Part shown: positions 51,498-61,654 of the stretch, piece by piece
Position numbering within the stretch: position 1 is the first letter of the stretch
How the letters are laid out: the number at the start of each line of letters is the position of its first letter
From: Sphingorhabdus sp. EL138
Lineage (GTDB): Bacteria > Pseudomonadota > Alphaproteobacteria > Sphingomonadales > Sphingomonadaceae
Reading direction: 5' to 3'
Assembly: GCF_945862485.1 (NCBI RefSeq)
Contig: NZ_CAMAYF010000001.1
Location: 151,401-215,400 of the forward strand
DNA length: 64,000 nucleotides
The notes under the pieces: model-generated
What the model was told of the DNA's origin: nothing
Databases searched by the model: none
The model's input: only the letters and a program-made list of their open reading frames with translations
Translations under genes and position numbers: made by a program

Positions 51498-51623
51498 ATG
51501 GCGAAGAGCCAAAAGAAGTCGAGCCGCGAAGTCCGCAAGCCAAAAGCAGAAAAGCCCAAAAAGCAAAACGCATCAAACCCATCGACAAAGGGCAATCCAG
51601 CGGGCTTAGGCCAGAAAAGCTGA
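51498..51623 (+). CDS. Small basic lysine-rich protein, 41 residues
   Basis: A 41-residue frame with a good ribosome site (AAAGGA) about eight bases ahead of ATG 51498. It reads MAKSQKKSSREVRKPKAEKP, then KKQNASNPSTKGNPAGLGQKS. It is dominated by Lys, Ser, Pro and Ala with no hydrophobic core and no cysteines, so it is probably disordered and could bind nucleic acid. Similar short MAKSQK-type proteins are, from memory, widespread in alphaproteobacteria. It is a lone gene behind a hairpin region. The function is unknown. Confidence 0.7.
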   Translation: MAKSQKKSSREVRKPKAEKPKKQNASNPSTKGNPAGLGQKS

Positions 51624-51693
51624 GGCTTTAACGCTTAGATGCTGACCGCTATATGCGTTAAGCGGAGTGGCACCCAAAAATGCTCCCCCGACC

Positions 51694-51782
51694 GTCACCC
51701 TGAACTTGTTTCAGGGTCCATTTCTCATCTCTACCCTTAGGTCTATGTGGCACGATGGATGCTGAAACGAGTTCAGCATGAC
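51694..51782. repeat. Second copy of the CCTGAAC-type inverted repeat
   Basis: The left arm (51694-51720, core CCTGAACTTGTTTCAGG) and right arm (51756-51782, core CTGAAACGAGTTCAG) are reverse complements over 27 bases with several mismatches, 35 bases apart. The family core is the same as at 13.7 kb. It lies in the 203-base gap between the small basic gene and the 3' end of the glutamate dehydrogenase gene and may act as a bidirectional terminator. A run of ten G follows at 51788-51797. Confidence 0.85.
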
Positions 51783-51826
51783 GTTGTGGGGGGGGGGCGT
51801 CGTCTTTTCCCCGTCGCCCCGGCGCG

Positions 51827-54800
51827 TTAACGCCCCAGCAATACCCGTGCTTGCCCTGCCACTTGTGCCAACATGGCGGGGGTTGGTGCACCCGCCATGC
51901 GGGCACGGTCTACCATCGCCTTGAACGCCCGCACACGCACCGCATTGGCCATCAGCCAGTCTTGCGCATCCTCAAGCGGTTTCTTGGCGGCGCGGCGCCG
52001 CAGAAAATCCAGGCGCATGGTTTGGAAATCCCGCGCAAGGCCAGCAACCAACAGCCGCTCCCAAGGATCTTGCGGGTCCACCTGCATGGCAGTGCCCTGT
52101 GCCCAGCTTAGACCCAGCGCTTCACCAAGGGCGGTAAAGGCGCGTGTGAGTGCGGTGACATCACCCTTTTGCGTGGATGAAAGCGCCGCCAGACCAATGG
52201 CGCCATCCAATTGCGCCAGTTGCACCAGACGGTCCGCAATTTTGCGTGGCGCGCCATTCTCGATCAACCGCGCACCAAAACGTTCGGTCTGCAACCGGAC
52301 ATCTTGTGGTAATAGCCCGTCCAACACAGCCGTTAGCTTCTGCACCACAGGCGCATATACCGCCGTCGCCGCCGCGACATCACGACCTTCATGGGCATTG
52401 CGAATGATATCCGCCATTTGCGCGCGCACTTCTAAGGCCGCTTGGTTGAAGAGCATCAGCCGCGTGGATTCCGGCATCGCGGTCGTATCCATAATATTCC
52501 ACAAGGCAGGTAGATCGTAAATGGACTCGGCAATGGCAAAGGCCGCCGCGACATCGCCAAGGCTACAGCCTTCCTCTTCCGCCAATTCAAATGGGTGCAG
52601 CATACCAAGCCGGTTGATCATGCGGTTGGCCAATTTTGTGGCGATGATTTCCTTGCGAAGCCGATGTCCCAAAATCGCCGCCTTATGCGATTTGACCATC
52701 TCATCCGGAAAGGCTGCCAAAAGTTCGCCGTCCATTGACTTGTCCTGCGCCAAAGGTGCTACTTCAACCTCATCCTGCGCGGCAAGTTTCGCCGTCGAGA
52801 GCAACACAGCCAGCTCCGGCCGCGTGAGCCCGCGCCCTTCGCTGGCGCGCCGGAACAGTTCCTCATTGGGCGCAAGTCCTTCAACCACACGGTCCAGTCT
52901 GCCCGCGCCTTCAAAAATTTCGATAAGCCTTACATAAGCAGGTAAATCACCCGCGCCGCCAGTTTCCGCGATGGACAAGGCTAGCGTTTGAAGGCGGTTA
53001 TCCTCCAACACCAAATGCGCCACCGCGTCGGTCATCTCCGCCAGCAAGATGTTGCGGGCAGGTTCCTTCAACTTGCCGGCACGCATCTGCGCATTCAGGG
53101 CGATTTTGATGTTCACTTCATTGTCGGAGCAATCAACGCCGGCGCTATTGTCGATAAAGTCGGTGTTGATGCGGCCACCGCGCAAGGCAAAGCCAATACG
53201 TCCCGCCTGCGTCACGCCCAAGTTCGCGCCTTCGCCAATGACTTGCGCCTGCACGTCTGCGCCGTTCACACGAATAAAGTCATTGCCGGGGTCGCCAACG
53301 TCCAAATGGCTTTCGCTCCGGTCCTTAATATAGGTTCCGATACCGCCGAACCACATCAATTGCACAGGCGCTTTTAGTATAGCGGTCATCAATGCAGATG
53401 GTTCAATTTCTGTCGCATCAATACCGAGCAGACTTCTGATTTCCGATGTTGTTTTGATGACTTTATCCGTACGCGCGAACACGCCGCCGCCCTTGGAAAT
53501 CAGCTTGGCATCATAATCGAGCCAGCTTGAACGCGGCAGGTTGAACAAGCGCTGGCGTTCTTTCCAACTGCTCGCCGGGTCGGGATTGGGGTCGAGAAAT
53601 ATATGGCGATGGTCAAACGCCGCGACAATTTTCAGCGACTTTGAAAGCAACATGCCATTGCCGAACACGTCGCCAGACATATCGCCAACACCCGCAACCG
53701 TGACCGTTTCTTTTTGGACATCAATGCCCATTTCGGCAAAATGGCGCTGCACCGATAGCCAGCCGCCCTTTGCGGTGATGCCCATCGCTTTATGGTCATA
53801 ACCAACCGAGCCACCGCTCGCAAAGGCATCACCAAGCCAGAAATTGCGTTCCAGCGCGATGGCGTTCGCAGTGTCGGAGAATGTCGCTGTGCCTTTGTCT
53901 GCAGCTACAACAAAATAGGGATCATCCCCGTCATGGATGACTACATTATCGGGATGCACGATCCGGTCGTTCACAATATTGTCGGTAATCGACAGCAACG
54001 TCCGGATGAATATTTTATAGGCCTCTGTGCCTTCGGCAAACCACGCATCACGGTCCACCCGCATGTCGGGTAGTCTTTTGGGATAAAAACCGCCTTTGGC
54101 ACCGGTTGGCACAATCACCGCATTCTTAACGCGTTGCGCCTTCATCAGGCCCAAAACCTCGGTACGGAAGTCATCCCGCCGGTCGGACCAGCGCAAGCCG
54201 CCGCGCGCGACGGGTCCGGCGCGTAAGTGAATGCCCTCCACGCGGGGCGAATACACCAAAACCTCCCGCCAAGGCAGCGGCGCCGGCAGACCGGGAACTT
54301 TCGCGCAATCCAGTTTGAACGCCAATGCCTCAGCCGCCGCTGCGGCAAACGCGTTTGTACGCAATGTGGCAAGGACGACAGCCAGAAACCGGCGCAGGAT
54401 GCGATCTTCGTCAATCGCCGACACGGCGGCCAAATCAGCATGTATCGCCTTTTGATATTTCGCCGCTTCCTTGTCGCGGCTGCCGTTGGTTGCAGGATTA
54501 TGCAAGGCATCGAACAGCGATATGATCGACCGCGTGACATTTGCATTTTTAGCCAAAGCCGACACCACCGTTGGCATGCCATAGGTCACGCCCGTTTGGC
54601 GCAAATAGCGGTACCATGCGCGCAGCCAGATGACCGATTGCGGCGCAAGTCCACCAATCGTGACCAGCTGGTTGAACACGTCATTTTCAAAACTGCCATC
54701 CAATACTTGGCTCAGCGCAGTTTCCAGGACCTGCGGTTTTTCCAATAAATTTGAAATATTGCCGCCACGCAGCGCCAAATGAAAGTCATGGATATAATTA

Positions 54801-56476
54801 CCATTCGCCAATGCGGTCGGCGATTCCTCCAGAACATCGAAACCGAAGTTCTCCAGCGCGGGCACGACATCGCTCAACGGCAAAGTGCCACCATAGCTGT
54901 AAATTTTCAGCCGAAGCTTATCCTCTTCCACGAACAGCCGGGTAATCTTGCTATGGTCGCGTTCCATCGCAAGCAAACACATCATGTCCCGCGCCGCTTC
55001 GTCGGTCGAATAGCTGCTGCGGTAATTGGCCGGAAAGCCCGCACCATAACGCACAAGCATAGCCGCTGCGCGCTTTTCATCGGTCAGATTGGCCAAGGCA
55101 GCCTCAACCGCTGGCTCCCACCCGCGGACCATCAACTCCAGCTTGGCATCCAGACTGGCTTCGTCCACCGTCTGTCCACGGTCCGGCAAATCGAGCGTAT
55201 AGCGCAGCAAAGCGACGCCGCCGTCTTCCAAACCGATGGTCCAGCCTAATAAAGATCCGCCAGTGGCATCCATCAGCATCGTCTGAATCTGCTTACGGAT
55301 GCCCGTCGACACATCATCACGTGGCAACCACACAAAGATATAGAGATGACGTCCCAGCGGCGACCGCAGCGCAATCAGCTTGGGGCGTGGTCGGTCCGTC
55401 AGCGACATGGCGGTCAAAGTGACGCGTTCCAAATCATCCAGCTTGAGCGCAACCAAAAGGTCGTGCGGTAGCGCCGTGAGCGCATGGGCCATCGCCTTGC
55501 CCGCATGGCCCGAAGGGTCAAAGCCATAACGCGCCATCAGCGACGCCAGATGCGTTCTGAGCACGGGAATGGCTTCCGGCGCCGTTGCCAGAGCCGCACT
55601 GGTCCAAAGCCCGGCTGTGACGGCCAAGCCCGTTACCCGATCGCCCGTTCGCATCGGAATAACGATCAGATCCAATTGCACATTGCGGTGGACATTAGAA
55701 ACACGGTTGGATTTCAGCACCAAGGGCGCAACACCCCCGGCTTCAAACCAGTTGATAGCAAGGCTGACGCTATCTTCCGAAAGCACAGGTGCATCGCTGA
55801 CACGCGACAAGCCAAGGCGGTTGGAACGCGTGCCATCGCTGCTGATCCGCTCATGCGCCAAAATCGTCATATTATCATCATGGAACCAACGGATGAACGC
55901 CGTGCCTTCGCTATCCGGCAGGCTGTCGGCGTCGGCGGACAAGGCAGCAAGCATGTCGCGCCAATCGGTCACCGCGCCGCGAACGTCGGCGAGAACATCC
56001 GCCAAATGCGCCTCAACCTTGCGGCGCTCCTTGGCGTCGACACGCGCTGTTTCGAGGTAAATGAAGGATTCACGCGCCTGCCCGTCCATCCGTTTCCGGC
56101 TGATGGATGAGAGCATATTGGCGTCATCACGGACAACACTCAACACGGGGTGGATGATACGCTTCACCGCGATCCCATAAGCAGCAACGGCAGACGATAC
56201 CGAATCCACCAAAAAGGGCATATCGTCATTATTCAGCGATATCCGCATCATCAAGCGGCCCTGCGCATCGGTAAAGCTATCCAGTGCAATGGCCGCACTG
56301 CCCGCCTTGCGATGCAGGCCGGTCTCGATAGTGAAACGCGCGGCATCCTCCGCCGCTTTCGCGTCAAACCCCTCGTTTTCGCCCGGCAAAGCGGTCTCGG
56401 CAAAGGCGGAGACCATATCCTTCAAAAGGGTCTTGTCGATTTTTCCGCTATTTTTAGCAATTTTGGCGGCCGCCAT
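51827..56476 (-). CDS. NAD-dependent glutamate dehydrogenase, large (L_180-like) type
   Basis: Very large NAD-linked glutamate dehydrogenase, 1549 residues, converting glutamate to 2-oxoglutarate and ammonia; this size class is typical of alphaproteobacteria and actinobacteria. Catalytic-core segments include GGLRWSDRRDDFRTEVLGL (substrate binding), RVKNAVIVPTGAKGGF, and the dinucleotide region GVGDMSGDVFGNGMLLSKSL. N- and C-terminal regulatory extensions flank the core. The start at 56476 (MAAAKIAKNSGK) is supported by AGGAG about eight bases upstream; a longer open frame upstream is unsupported. It is divergent from the glutamate/dicarboxylate symporter, and together they may feed glutamate into the TCA cycle. 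Confidence 0.94.
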   Translation of the reverse strand: MAAAKIAKNSGKIDKTLLKDMVSAFAETALPGENEGFDAKAAEDAARFTIETGLHRKAGSAAIALDSFTDAQGRLMMRISLNNDDMPFLVDSVSSAVAAYGIAVKRIIHPVLSVVRDDANMLSSISRKRMDGQARESFIYLETARVDAKERRKVEAHLADVLADVRGAVTDWRDMLAALSADADSLPDSEGTAFIRWFHDDNMTILAHERISSDGTRSNRLGLSRVSDAPVLSEDSVSLAINWFEAGGVAPLVLKSNRVSNVHRNVQLDLIVIPMRTGDRVTGLAVTAGLWTSAALATAPEAIPVLRTHLASLMARYGFDPSGHAGKAMAHALTALPHDLLVALKLDDLERVTLTAMSLTDRPRPKLIALRSPLGRHLYIFVWLPRDDVSTGIRKQIQTMLMDATGGSLLGWTIGLEDGGVALLRYTLDLPDRGQTVDEASLDAKLELMVRGWEPAVEAALANLTDEKRAAAMLVRYGAGFPANYRSSYSTDEAARDMMCLLAMERDHSKITRLFVEEDKLRLKIYSYGGTLPLSDVVPALENFGFDVLEESPTALANGNYIHDFHLALRGGNISNLLEKPQVLETALSQVLDGSFENDVFNQLVTIGGLAPQSVIWLRAWYRYLRQTGVTYGMPTVVSALAKNANVTRSIISLFDALHNPATNGSRDKEAAKYQKAIHADLAAVSAIDEDRILRRFLAVVLATLRTNAFAAAAAEALAFKLDCAKVPGLPAPLPWREVLVYSPRVEGIHLRAGPVARGGLRWSDRRDDFRTEVLGLMKAQRVKNAVIVPTGAKGGFYPKRLPDMRVDRDAWFAEGTEAYKIFIRTLLSITDNIVNDRIVHPDNVVIHDGDDPYFVVAADKGTATFSDTANAIALERNFWLGDAFASGGSVGYDHKAMGITAKGGWLSVQRHFAEMGIDVQKETVTVAGVGDMSGDVFGNGMLLSKSLKIVAAFDHRHIFLDPNPDPASSWKERQRLFNLPRSSWLDYDAKLISKGGGVFARTDKVIKTTSEIRSLLGIDATEIEPSALMTAILKAPVQLMWFGGIGTYIKDRSESHLDVGDPGNDFIRVNGADVQAQVIGEGANLGVTQAGRIGFALRGGRINTDFIDNSAGVDCSDNEVNIKIALNAQMRAGKLKEPARNILLAEMTDAVAHLVLEDNRLQTLALSIAETGGAGDLPAYVRLIEIFEGAGRLDRVVEGLAPNEELFRRASEGRGLTRPELAVLLSTAKLAAQDEVEVAPLAQDKSMDGELLAAFPDEMVKSHKAAILGHRLRKEIIATKLANRMINRLGMLHPFELAEEEGCSLGDVAAAFAIAESIYDLPALWNIMDTTAMPESTRLMLFNQAALEVRAQMADIIRNAHEGRDVAAATAVYAPVVQKLTAVLDGLLPQDVRLQTERFGARLIENGAPRKIADRLVQLAQLDGAIGLAALSSTQKGDVTALTRAFTALGEALGLSWAQGTAMQVDPQDPWERLLVAGLARDFQTMRLDFLRRRAAKKPLEDAQDWLMANAVRVRAFKAMVDRARMAGAPTPAMLAQVAGQARVLLGR

Positions 56477-56661
56477 GAAATGATCTCCTGAGCCCGCAAG
56501 CCTCTGGTTATGTGCCATCTTCAACGACAAAATGCGTTGTAATTTTATTACAAGACTTATGACGCCCTTCTCAAGCTTAAACAAGTCACGACTGTAACTT
56601 GTTGCGACCTGCATTGCTCCTGTGTAGCGTCGCGCGAAACAACGAATGTTCGGAGGGTTGC

Positions 56662-58005
56662 GTGGATAAACGGCTTACATTGTGGATACTGGCAGGAATG
56701 ATCCTGGGTGTGGCCGTCGGCTACGCGGTCCATGTCAGTTTCGCGCAAGACAGCACACAGTTTGAATATCTCACCAAGACATTTAAACTTCTCTCTGATA
56801 TATTTCTGAACTTAATCAAATTGTTGGTTGCGCCCCTCATTCTATCAACCATCGTCGTTGGTATTGCGCATATGGGCGACAGCTCTGCGCTTGGCCGCAT
56901 CGGTTTTCGCGCCATCACATGGTTTATTATCGCCAGCTTCATCTCGATTGGTCTTGGTTTGTTGATGGTGAATCTGTTTCAGCCGGGTATTGGCGCACCT
57001 GTTGATACGATCGCAAATGCAGCAGCGACGGTGGGTGAAGTTAAGAAACTAGACTTTTGGGAATTCATTCTTTCAATTTTCCCCAAAAACGCTTTCGAGG
57101 CGATGGCCACCAACAACATCTTGCAGATTTTGGTGTTCGCCTTGTTCGCTGGCATTGCGCTTTCCGCCTTAGGTGAAAAGGGTGCGCCCTTGGTGCGCGG
57201 TGCCGAGTCACTCGCGGAAATGATGCTTCAGATCACGCATTATGTTATGCGCTATGCCCCTGTCGCGGTGTTCGGCGCATTGGCAGCTGTGGTCTCAAAA
57301 AGCGGCCTTGCAATCCTTGCAACCTATTTGGAATTGGTCACCGAATTCTATATGTCCCTCGCGTTGTTGTGGGCCATCCTTCTGTCGCTGGGCGCAATTT
57401 TCTTGGGCCGGCGCATATGGACGCTCATCCGCTACATCCGCGAACCTATGTTGATCGCATTTTCGACCGCATCGAGCGAAGCGGCCCTGCCGAAGCTGTT
57501 TGAACAGCTCGACCGTTTTGGTGTCCCGCGCCGGATTTCGGGTTTCATGCTGCCCTTGGGATACAGCTTCAACCTTGATGGTTCGATGATGTATATGAGC
57601 TTCGCGACAATCTTCATCGCGCAAGCGTATGGCATTGACCTATCCATCGGCACGCAGATCCTTATCCTACTCACGCTCATGATTTCGTCCAAGGGCGTCG
57701 CCGCCGTGCCGCGCGCTTCATTGGTGGTCATCACCGGTACGTTGGCGATGTTCGACCTTCCGGTGGAAGGCGTCGCCCTCATCCTTGCGATTGATCAGTT
57801 CCTCGATATGGGCCGCACCGCGACCAATGTCGTCGGTAACGCTGTTGCCACGTCCGTCATCACCAAATGGGAGGGGATGCTTGAGGTAGAGCAGCCGGAT
57901 TATAGCGAAACGCCCCATGCCCCTGCGCATACCGCAGCGGACGGAAAGGCCGGGCTTGATCTTGCTACGGACATGGTGACCGATAAGCGGAAAACCAAGC
58001 TTTAG
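56662..58005 (+). CDS. Dicarboxylate/amino acid:cation symporter (DAACS family)
   Basis: Inner-membrane symporter of the GltP/DctA family, 447 residues, taking up glutamate, aspartate or C4-dicarboxylates with sodium or protons. The serine-rich hairpin STASSEAALPKLFEQL (HP1), the transmembrane motif NLDGSMMYMSF (NMDGT-type), and ATNVVGNAVATSVITKWEG near the C-terminus are all family hallmarks. The start is GTG 56662 with GGAGGG five or six bases before; the longer TTG-type frame upstream has no such site. It is divergent from the glutamate dehydrogenase gene (185 bases), a plausible functional pair. Exact substrate not determinable. Confidence 0.92.
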   Translation: MDKRLTLWILAGMILGVAVGYAVHVSFAQDSTQFEYLTKTFKLLSDIFLNLIKLLVAPLILSTIVVGIAHMGDSSALGRIGFRAITWFIIASFISIGLGLLMVNLFQPGIGAPVDTIANAAATVGEVKKLDFWEFILSIFPKNAFEAMATNNILQILVFALFAGIALSALGEKGAPLVRGAESLAEMMLQITHYVMRYAPVAVFGALAAVVSKSGLAILATYLELVTEFYMSLALLWAILLSLGAIFLGRRIWTLIRYIREPMLIAFSTASSEAALPKLFEQLDRFGVPRRISGFMLPLGYSFNLDGSMMYMSFATIFIAQAYGIDLSIGTQILILLTLMISSKGVAAVPRASLVVITGTLAMFDLPVEGVALILAIDQFLDMGRTATNVVGNAVATSVITKWEGMLEVEQPDYSETPHAPAHTAADGKAGLDLATDMVTDKRKTKL

Positions 58006-58014
58006 GGGCTGACC

Positions 58015-58752
58015 CTAAGCGGGGTGTTTATATCCCAGCAAGGTGCCTTTGGCACCCTTGCTGTCGAGCGTGAAGTCCATGTTGCGATGTTCTTTGCGCC
58101 AGCGCCGCGCCACCACACGCTCGCCGGGTCGTGCCGCGTCATCCAGCAACACCCTGCCGCCCGGACGGATGCGCGGGAACAGGCTTGCGGCGGCCCCGCG
58201 CACATGCGGATGGATGGCCCAAGGCGGGCCATCAACGATGAGTAAGTCGATTTCGTTGGGAACATCGGAAAGTTGATACCAGTGCCCCGGCCAGCCAGTT
58301 GGCGGTGCGCCTAACGGCGCGTGCCGGATTTCTGCATCCATCTTATTATCTAAAATCCAGCTTTGCGTAGTCGCGGCAAATTCTGCATGTTGGTCAAAGC
58401 TGACAATTTTTCCGCCGCCAAAAAGCTGCAAGGCACGCGCAGCGACAAAGGTGGAGGCCCCGCAACCCAGTTCGACGACTTGCGCCGGTTGCATTTCTTC
58501 GATTGCAGAAACGATATGCCACAAAAAATTTGTGTCGGCTTTCCAACTGCCCAGATTAGGCAGCGCATCCAGCGGTAACTCGAGATAGGCAAGCAAATCA
58601 GCCTTATCTTTCTTGCGCCCGCCATCAAGGCTACGCAGCAACCATGGCCATTGAACAGCGCCATAGGCGATGACCATGAAGCGGTCGCCCAACGACAAGC
58701 TAAGATCCAGATCATTGAGAGGCATTAACGCCGTCGTTTCGCGTGTAGTCAT
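58015..58752 (-). CDS. Class I SAM-dependent methyltransferase-like protein
   Basis: Rossmann-fold protein of 245 residues with a SAM-binding motif I (QVVELGCGAST, about 95-105). An aspartate in IVSFDQH fits motif II, and LLIVDGPPW (the DxPP-like segment) and RPGGRVLLDDA fit the later motifs. The extension before it is about 90 residues of helical sequence. The target is unknown; related proteins act on small molecules or sugars. Start choice is moderate: 58752 (MTTRETTALM) is favoured, with 58725 as an alternative. It converges with the DAACS symporter gene with nine bases between stops. Confidence 0.75.
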   Translation of the reverse strand: MTTRETTALMPLNDLDLSLSLGDRFMVIAYGAVQWPWLLRSLDGGRKKDKADLLAYLELPLDALPNLGSWKADTNFLWHIVSAIEEMQPAQVVELGCGASTFVAARALQLFGGGKIVSFDQHAEFAATTQSWILDNKMDAEIRHAPLGAPPTGWPGHWYQLSDVPNEIDLLIVDGPPWAIHPHVRGAAASLFPRIRPGGRVLLDDAARPGERVVARRWRKEHRNMDFTLDSKGAKGTLLGYKHPA

Positions 58753-58925
58753 TTCGACCCAAGAGCCGTGAAGCGGACAACAGTCAATCAAAGAGTTTGC
58801 AGGCTGTCTGATTTTACGCACTCATGGGACGGCGCGTCGTTCACACGGCGCGCGCCACACACGTTTCAAGGCTTTGACAATACCAAAAAACATTCCATAA
58901 CGTATAGCAGGAAGAGGAGACATTC

Positions 58926-60230
58926 ATGGACAATAGCCAGAAGGCAACGGCTGCAAAGCCGACGATTACAAATCCAAAATTGCTGTTGTTCATACTGCTA
59001 CTCGTATACATCCTTAACTTTCTAGACCGCCAAATTGTGAACATTCTTGCAGAGCCGATTAAACGTGATCTCGGCTTAAGCGATACACAATTGGGGCTGC
59101 TGGCGGGTCCGGCATTTGCGGTATTTTACGCAGTGCTGGGCATACCAATCGCACGGTATGCAGACAAGGCGCGAGCCAACCGCGTATGGCTTATTTCGGT
59201 GTGTCTCGCGATCTGGTCTGCAATGACGGCGATATGCGGCGTTGCGCAGAATTTTCTTCAGCTAGCCCTCGCCCGTATTGGGGTTGGCGTCGGCGAAGCT
59301 GGATGTACGCCTGCAGCACATTCGCTCATTGCCGACAGCGTGCCTCCCGAGAAGCGCTCGTCGGCCATCGCGTTCTTTGGGCTGGGTATCCCGATCGGTG
59401 GACTGCTGGGGTTAATCATAGGCGGTGTGGTGAATGACCAATATGGCTGGCGCGCGGCGCTGATGCTGGTCGGGGCACCTGGAATATTGCTTGCGCTTGT
59501 TCTGCCGTTGCTCATCCGCGACCCGCGTCGCTGTGCGGATAGCGCACAGTTTGATACAACTGCATCATCTGCGAAGACTGCACTGTCGATCAAAGAAGCC
59601 GTGCGTGAGGTATTTGCGTCCAAAGCCTATCTCTATGTCTTCATCGCCGCATCGTTCACTGCGTTTCTCAGCTACGGCAAAGGGTTATGGACCATAAGCT
59701 TTTTCATCCGCTCGCACGGGCTTTCGACGACTGAGGCCGGGCTTGCCATGGCAGTCGCATTGGGCATTTCGGGCATCGCCGGGACATGGCTTGGCGGAAA
59801 AATGGCCGATGTCTTCGGCAAGCGCGACAAGCGCCACATTCTGACCCTCCCGGCCATCGGCATGGCCATTGCCGCGCCGATATTATTTGTAGGCTATTGG
59901 GCCGAGGACTGGCGCGTCGCGGTTGCGTTGCTGATCGTGCCAACACTTTTGAATGCGGCATATTATGGGCCAGCATATGGCTGCGTCCAGGGCCTTGTCC
60001 GCCCTGAAGCGCGGGCCATTGCGGCATCGCTTGTAGTGTTCGGCCAAAACCTCATTGGCCTAGGCATGGGGCCACTACTTTTCGGCATATTGTCCGACCA
60101 GCTTCAACCTATTGCCGGCGATGAAAGCGTCCGTTGGGTGCTCTATGGCGCAGCATGGCTTGGCCTCATCCCCGCCTTTTTCTTCTGGCGCGCGAGCTTG
60201 CGGCTGAAAGCCGAACTCAAAACGGGTTAA
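58926..60230 (+). CDS. MFS transporter, spinster-like
   Basis: Twelve-segment major facilitator superfamily transporter of 434 residues. The first segment [20 protein letters not shown] and the loop [20 protein letters not shown] are characteristic of the spinster-like group that is abundant in sphingomonads. The motif A-like loop is [12 protein letters not shown], and [13 protein letters not shown] lies in segment 5. A strong ribosome binding site (GAGGAGA) precedes ATG 58926. Its stop overlaps the stop of the convergent purA gene by four bases. The substrate is unknown; relatives are often found beside degradation genes, but none is adjacent here. Confidence 0.9.
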   Translation: MDNSQKATAAKPTITNPKLLLFILLLVYILNFLDRQIVNILAEPIKRDLGLSDTQLGLLAGPAFAVFYAVLGIPIARYADKARANRVWLISVCLAIWSAMTAICGVAQNFLQLALARIGVGVGEAGCTPAAHSLIADSVPPEKRSSAIAFFGLGIPIGGLLGLIIGGVVNDQYGWRAALMLVGAPGILLALVLPLLIRDPRRCADSAQFDTTASSAKTALSIKEAVREVFASKAYLYVFIAASFTAFLSYGKGLWTISFFIRSHGLSTTEAGLAMAVALGISGIAGTWLGGKMADVFGKRDKRHILTLPAIGMAIAAPILFVGYWAEDWRVAVALLIVPTLLNAAYYGPAYGCVQGLVRPEARAIAASLVVFGQNLIGLGMGPLLFGILSDQLQPIAGDESVRWVLYGAAWLGLIPAFFFWRASLRLKAELKTG

Positions 60231-61516
60231 TCGGCGAAGGGATCGCGCACTAAAATGGTATCTTCGCGCTGCGGCGACGTGGATACCAATGCAACGGGCG
60301 TTTCGATCAATTCCTGCACCCGCGAGATATATTTAATCGCTTGTGCCGGAAGGTCGGCCCAACTGCGCGCGCCGGCGGTCGTTTCCTGCCAGCCGGGCAT
60401 TTCTTCGTAAATAGGCTCAACCGCGGCTTGATCTGCGGCATGTGCGGGCAGATAGTCATAGACTTTGCCGTTCAGGCGATAGCCTGTGCAGATCTTGATC
60501 GTGTCAAATCCGTCAAGCACATCGAGCTTGGTCAGCGCAATACCAGTCACGCCGGATACGGCGCAGCTTTGACGCACGATCACGGCGTCAAACCAACCAC
60601 AGCGGCGCTTGCGGCCCGTGACGGTGCCAAATTCATGGCCGCGTTCACCCAGCCTTTGGCCGATTTCATCCTCCAACTCGGTCGGAAACGGCCCAGACCC
60701 AACCCGCGTGGTGTAAGCTTTAACGATACCGAGCACAAAGCCCGCGGCACTTGGCCCAAGGCCGGAACCGGCGGCAGCCGTTCCCGAAACCGTGTTGGAC
60801 GAGGTTACGAAGGGATATGTGCCATGGTCGACGTCGAGCAATACGCCCTGCGCGCCTTCAAACAATATCCGCGCGCCTGCCTTGCGGACCTTGTTCAGGC
60901 GCTTCCACACGGGCTGTGCATATTCGAGAACAAAGGGGGCTATTTCTTTCAGATCAGCGATCAAGCGCGCACGATCCACCGGCGGCTCGCCAAAGCCAGC
61001 GCGCAAGGCATCATGATGCGCGCATAAACGGTCAAGCTGCGCATCCAAGGCATCGAGATGCGCGAGATCACACACACGGATCGCGCGGCGGCCAACCTTG
61101 TCTTCATAAGCCGGGCCAATGCCGCGACCCGTGGTCCCAATCTTGCCCGAACCCGCCGCAGTTTCGCGCAAACCATCCAAGTCGCGGTGAATCGGCAGGA
61201 TCAACGCGCAATTGTCCGCCAGCGCGAAATTCTCGGTCGTGATGGAAACGCCTTGCCCGCGCAGTTTTGCCATTTCATCGCGCAGTGCCCAAGGGTCCAA
61301 AACCACGCCATTGCCGATAATCGACAAAGTGCCGGTGACTATGCCTGAAGGCAGCAACGATAATTTATAAACATTGTCGCCCACCACCAAAGTGTGGCCG
61401 GCATTATGCCCGCCTTGAAAGCGGACAACGGCATCGGCGCGTTCCGCCAGCCAGTCGACAATCTTGCCTTTACCCTCGTCGCCCCATTGTGCGCCAATTA
61501 CGGTTACATTCGCCAT
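60227..61516 (-). CDS. purA: Adenylosuccinate synthetase
   Basis: Catalyses the GTP-dependent step from IMP to adenylosuccinate in AMP synthesis. The 429 residues begin with [18 protein letters not shown] (P-loop-like GTP site with the catalytic Asp), then [12 protein letters not shown] (His). [30 protein letters not shown] and [11 protein letters not shown] also match the family. AGGGA precedes ATG 61516. It is the last gene of the serA-hisZ-purA run, 138 bases after hisZ. A 7-base stem (61562-61568 with 61575-61581) lies in that gap. Confidence 0.97.
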   Translation of the reverse strand: MANVTVIGAQWGDEGKGKIVDWLAERADAVVRFQGGHNAGHTLVVGDNVYKLSLLPSGIVTGTLSIIGNGVVLDPWALRDEMAKLRGQGVSITTENFALADNCALILPIHRDLDGLRETAAGSGKIGTTGRGIGPAYEDKVGRRAIRVCDLAHLDALDAQLDRLCAHHDALRAGFGEPPVDRARLIADLKEIAPFVLEYAQPVWKRLNKVRKAGARILFEGAQGVLLDVDHGTYPFVTSSNTVSGTAAAGSGLGPSAAGFVLGIVKAYTTRVGSGPFPTELEDEIGQRLGERGHEFGTVTGRKRRCGWFDAVIVRQSCAVSGVTGIALTKLDVLDGFDTIKICTGYRLNGKVYDYLPAHAADQAAVEPIYEEMPGWQETTAGARSWADLPAQAIKYISRVQELIETPVALVSTSPQREDTILVRDPFAD

Positions 61517-61654
61517 CAGATATTCCCTGTCAAAGCCAGATAGCTCTGGGGCCTTTTTCTGCGCAGGAGGTTTTTCCTGCGAAGGGATTCGCCGTGCACT
61601 CCGTTATGATTATGCAGCGCTGGCGTCCACCCTAAAGCTGCGTGTGCGACGATT

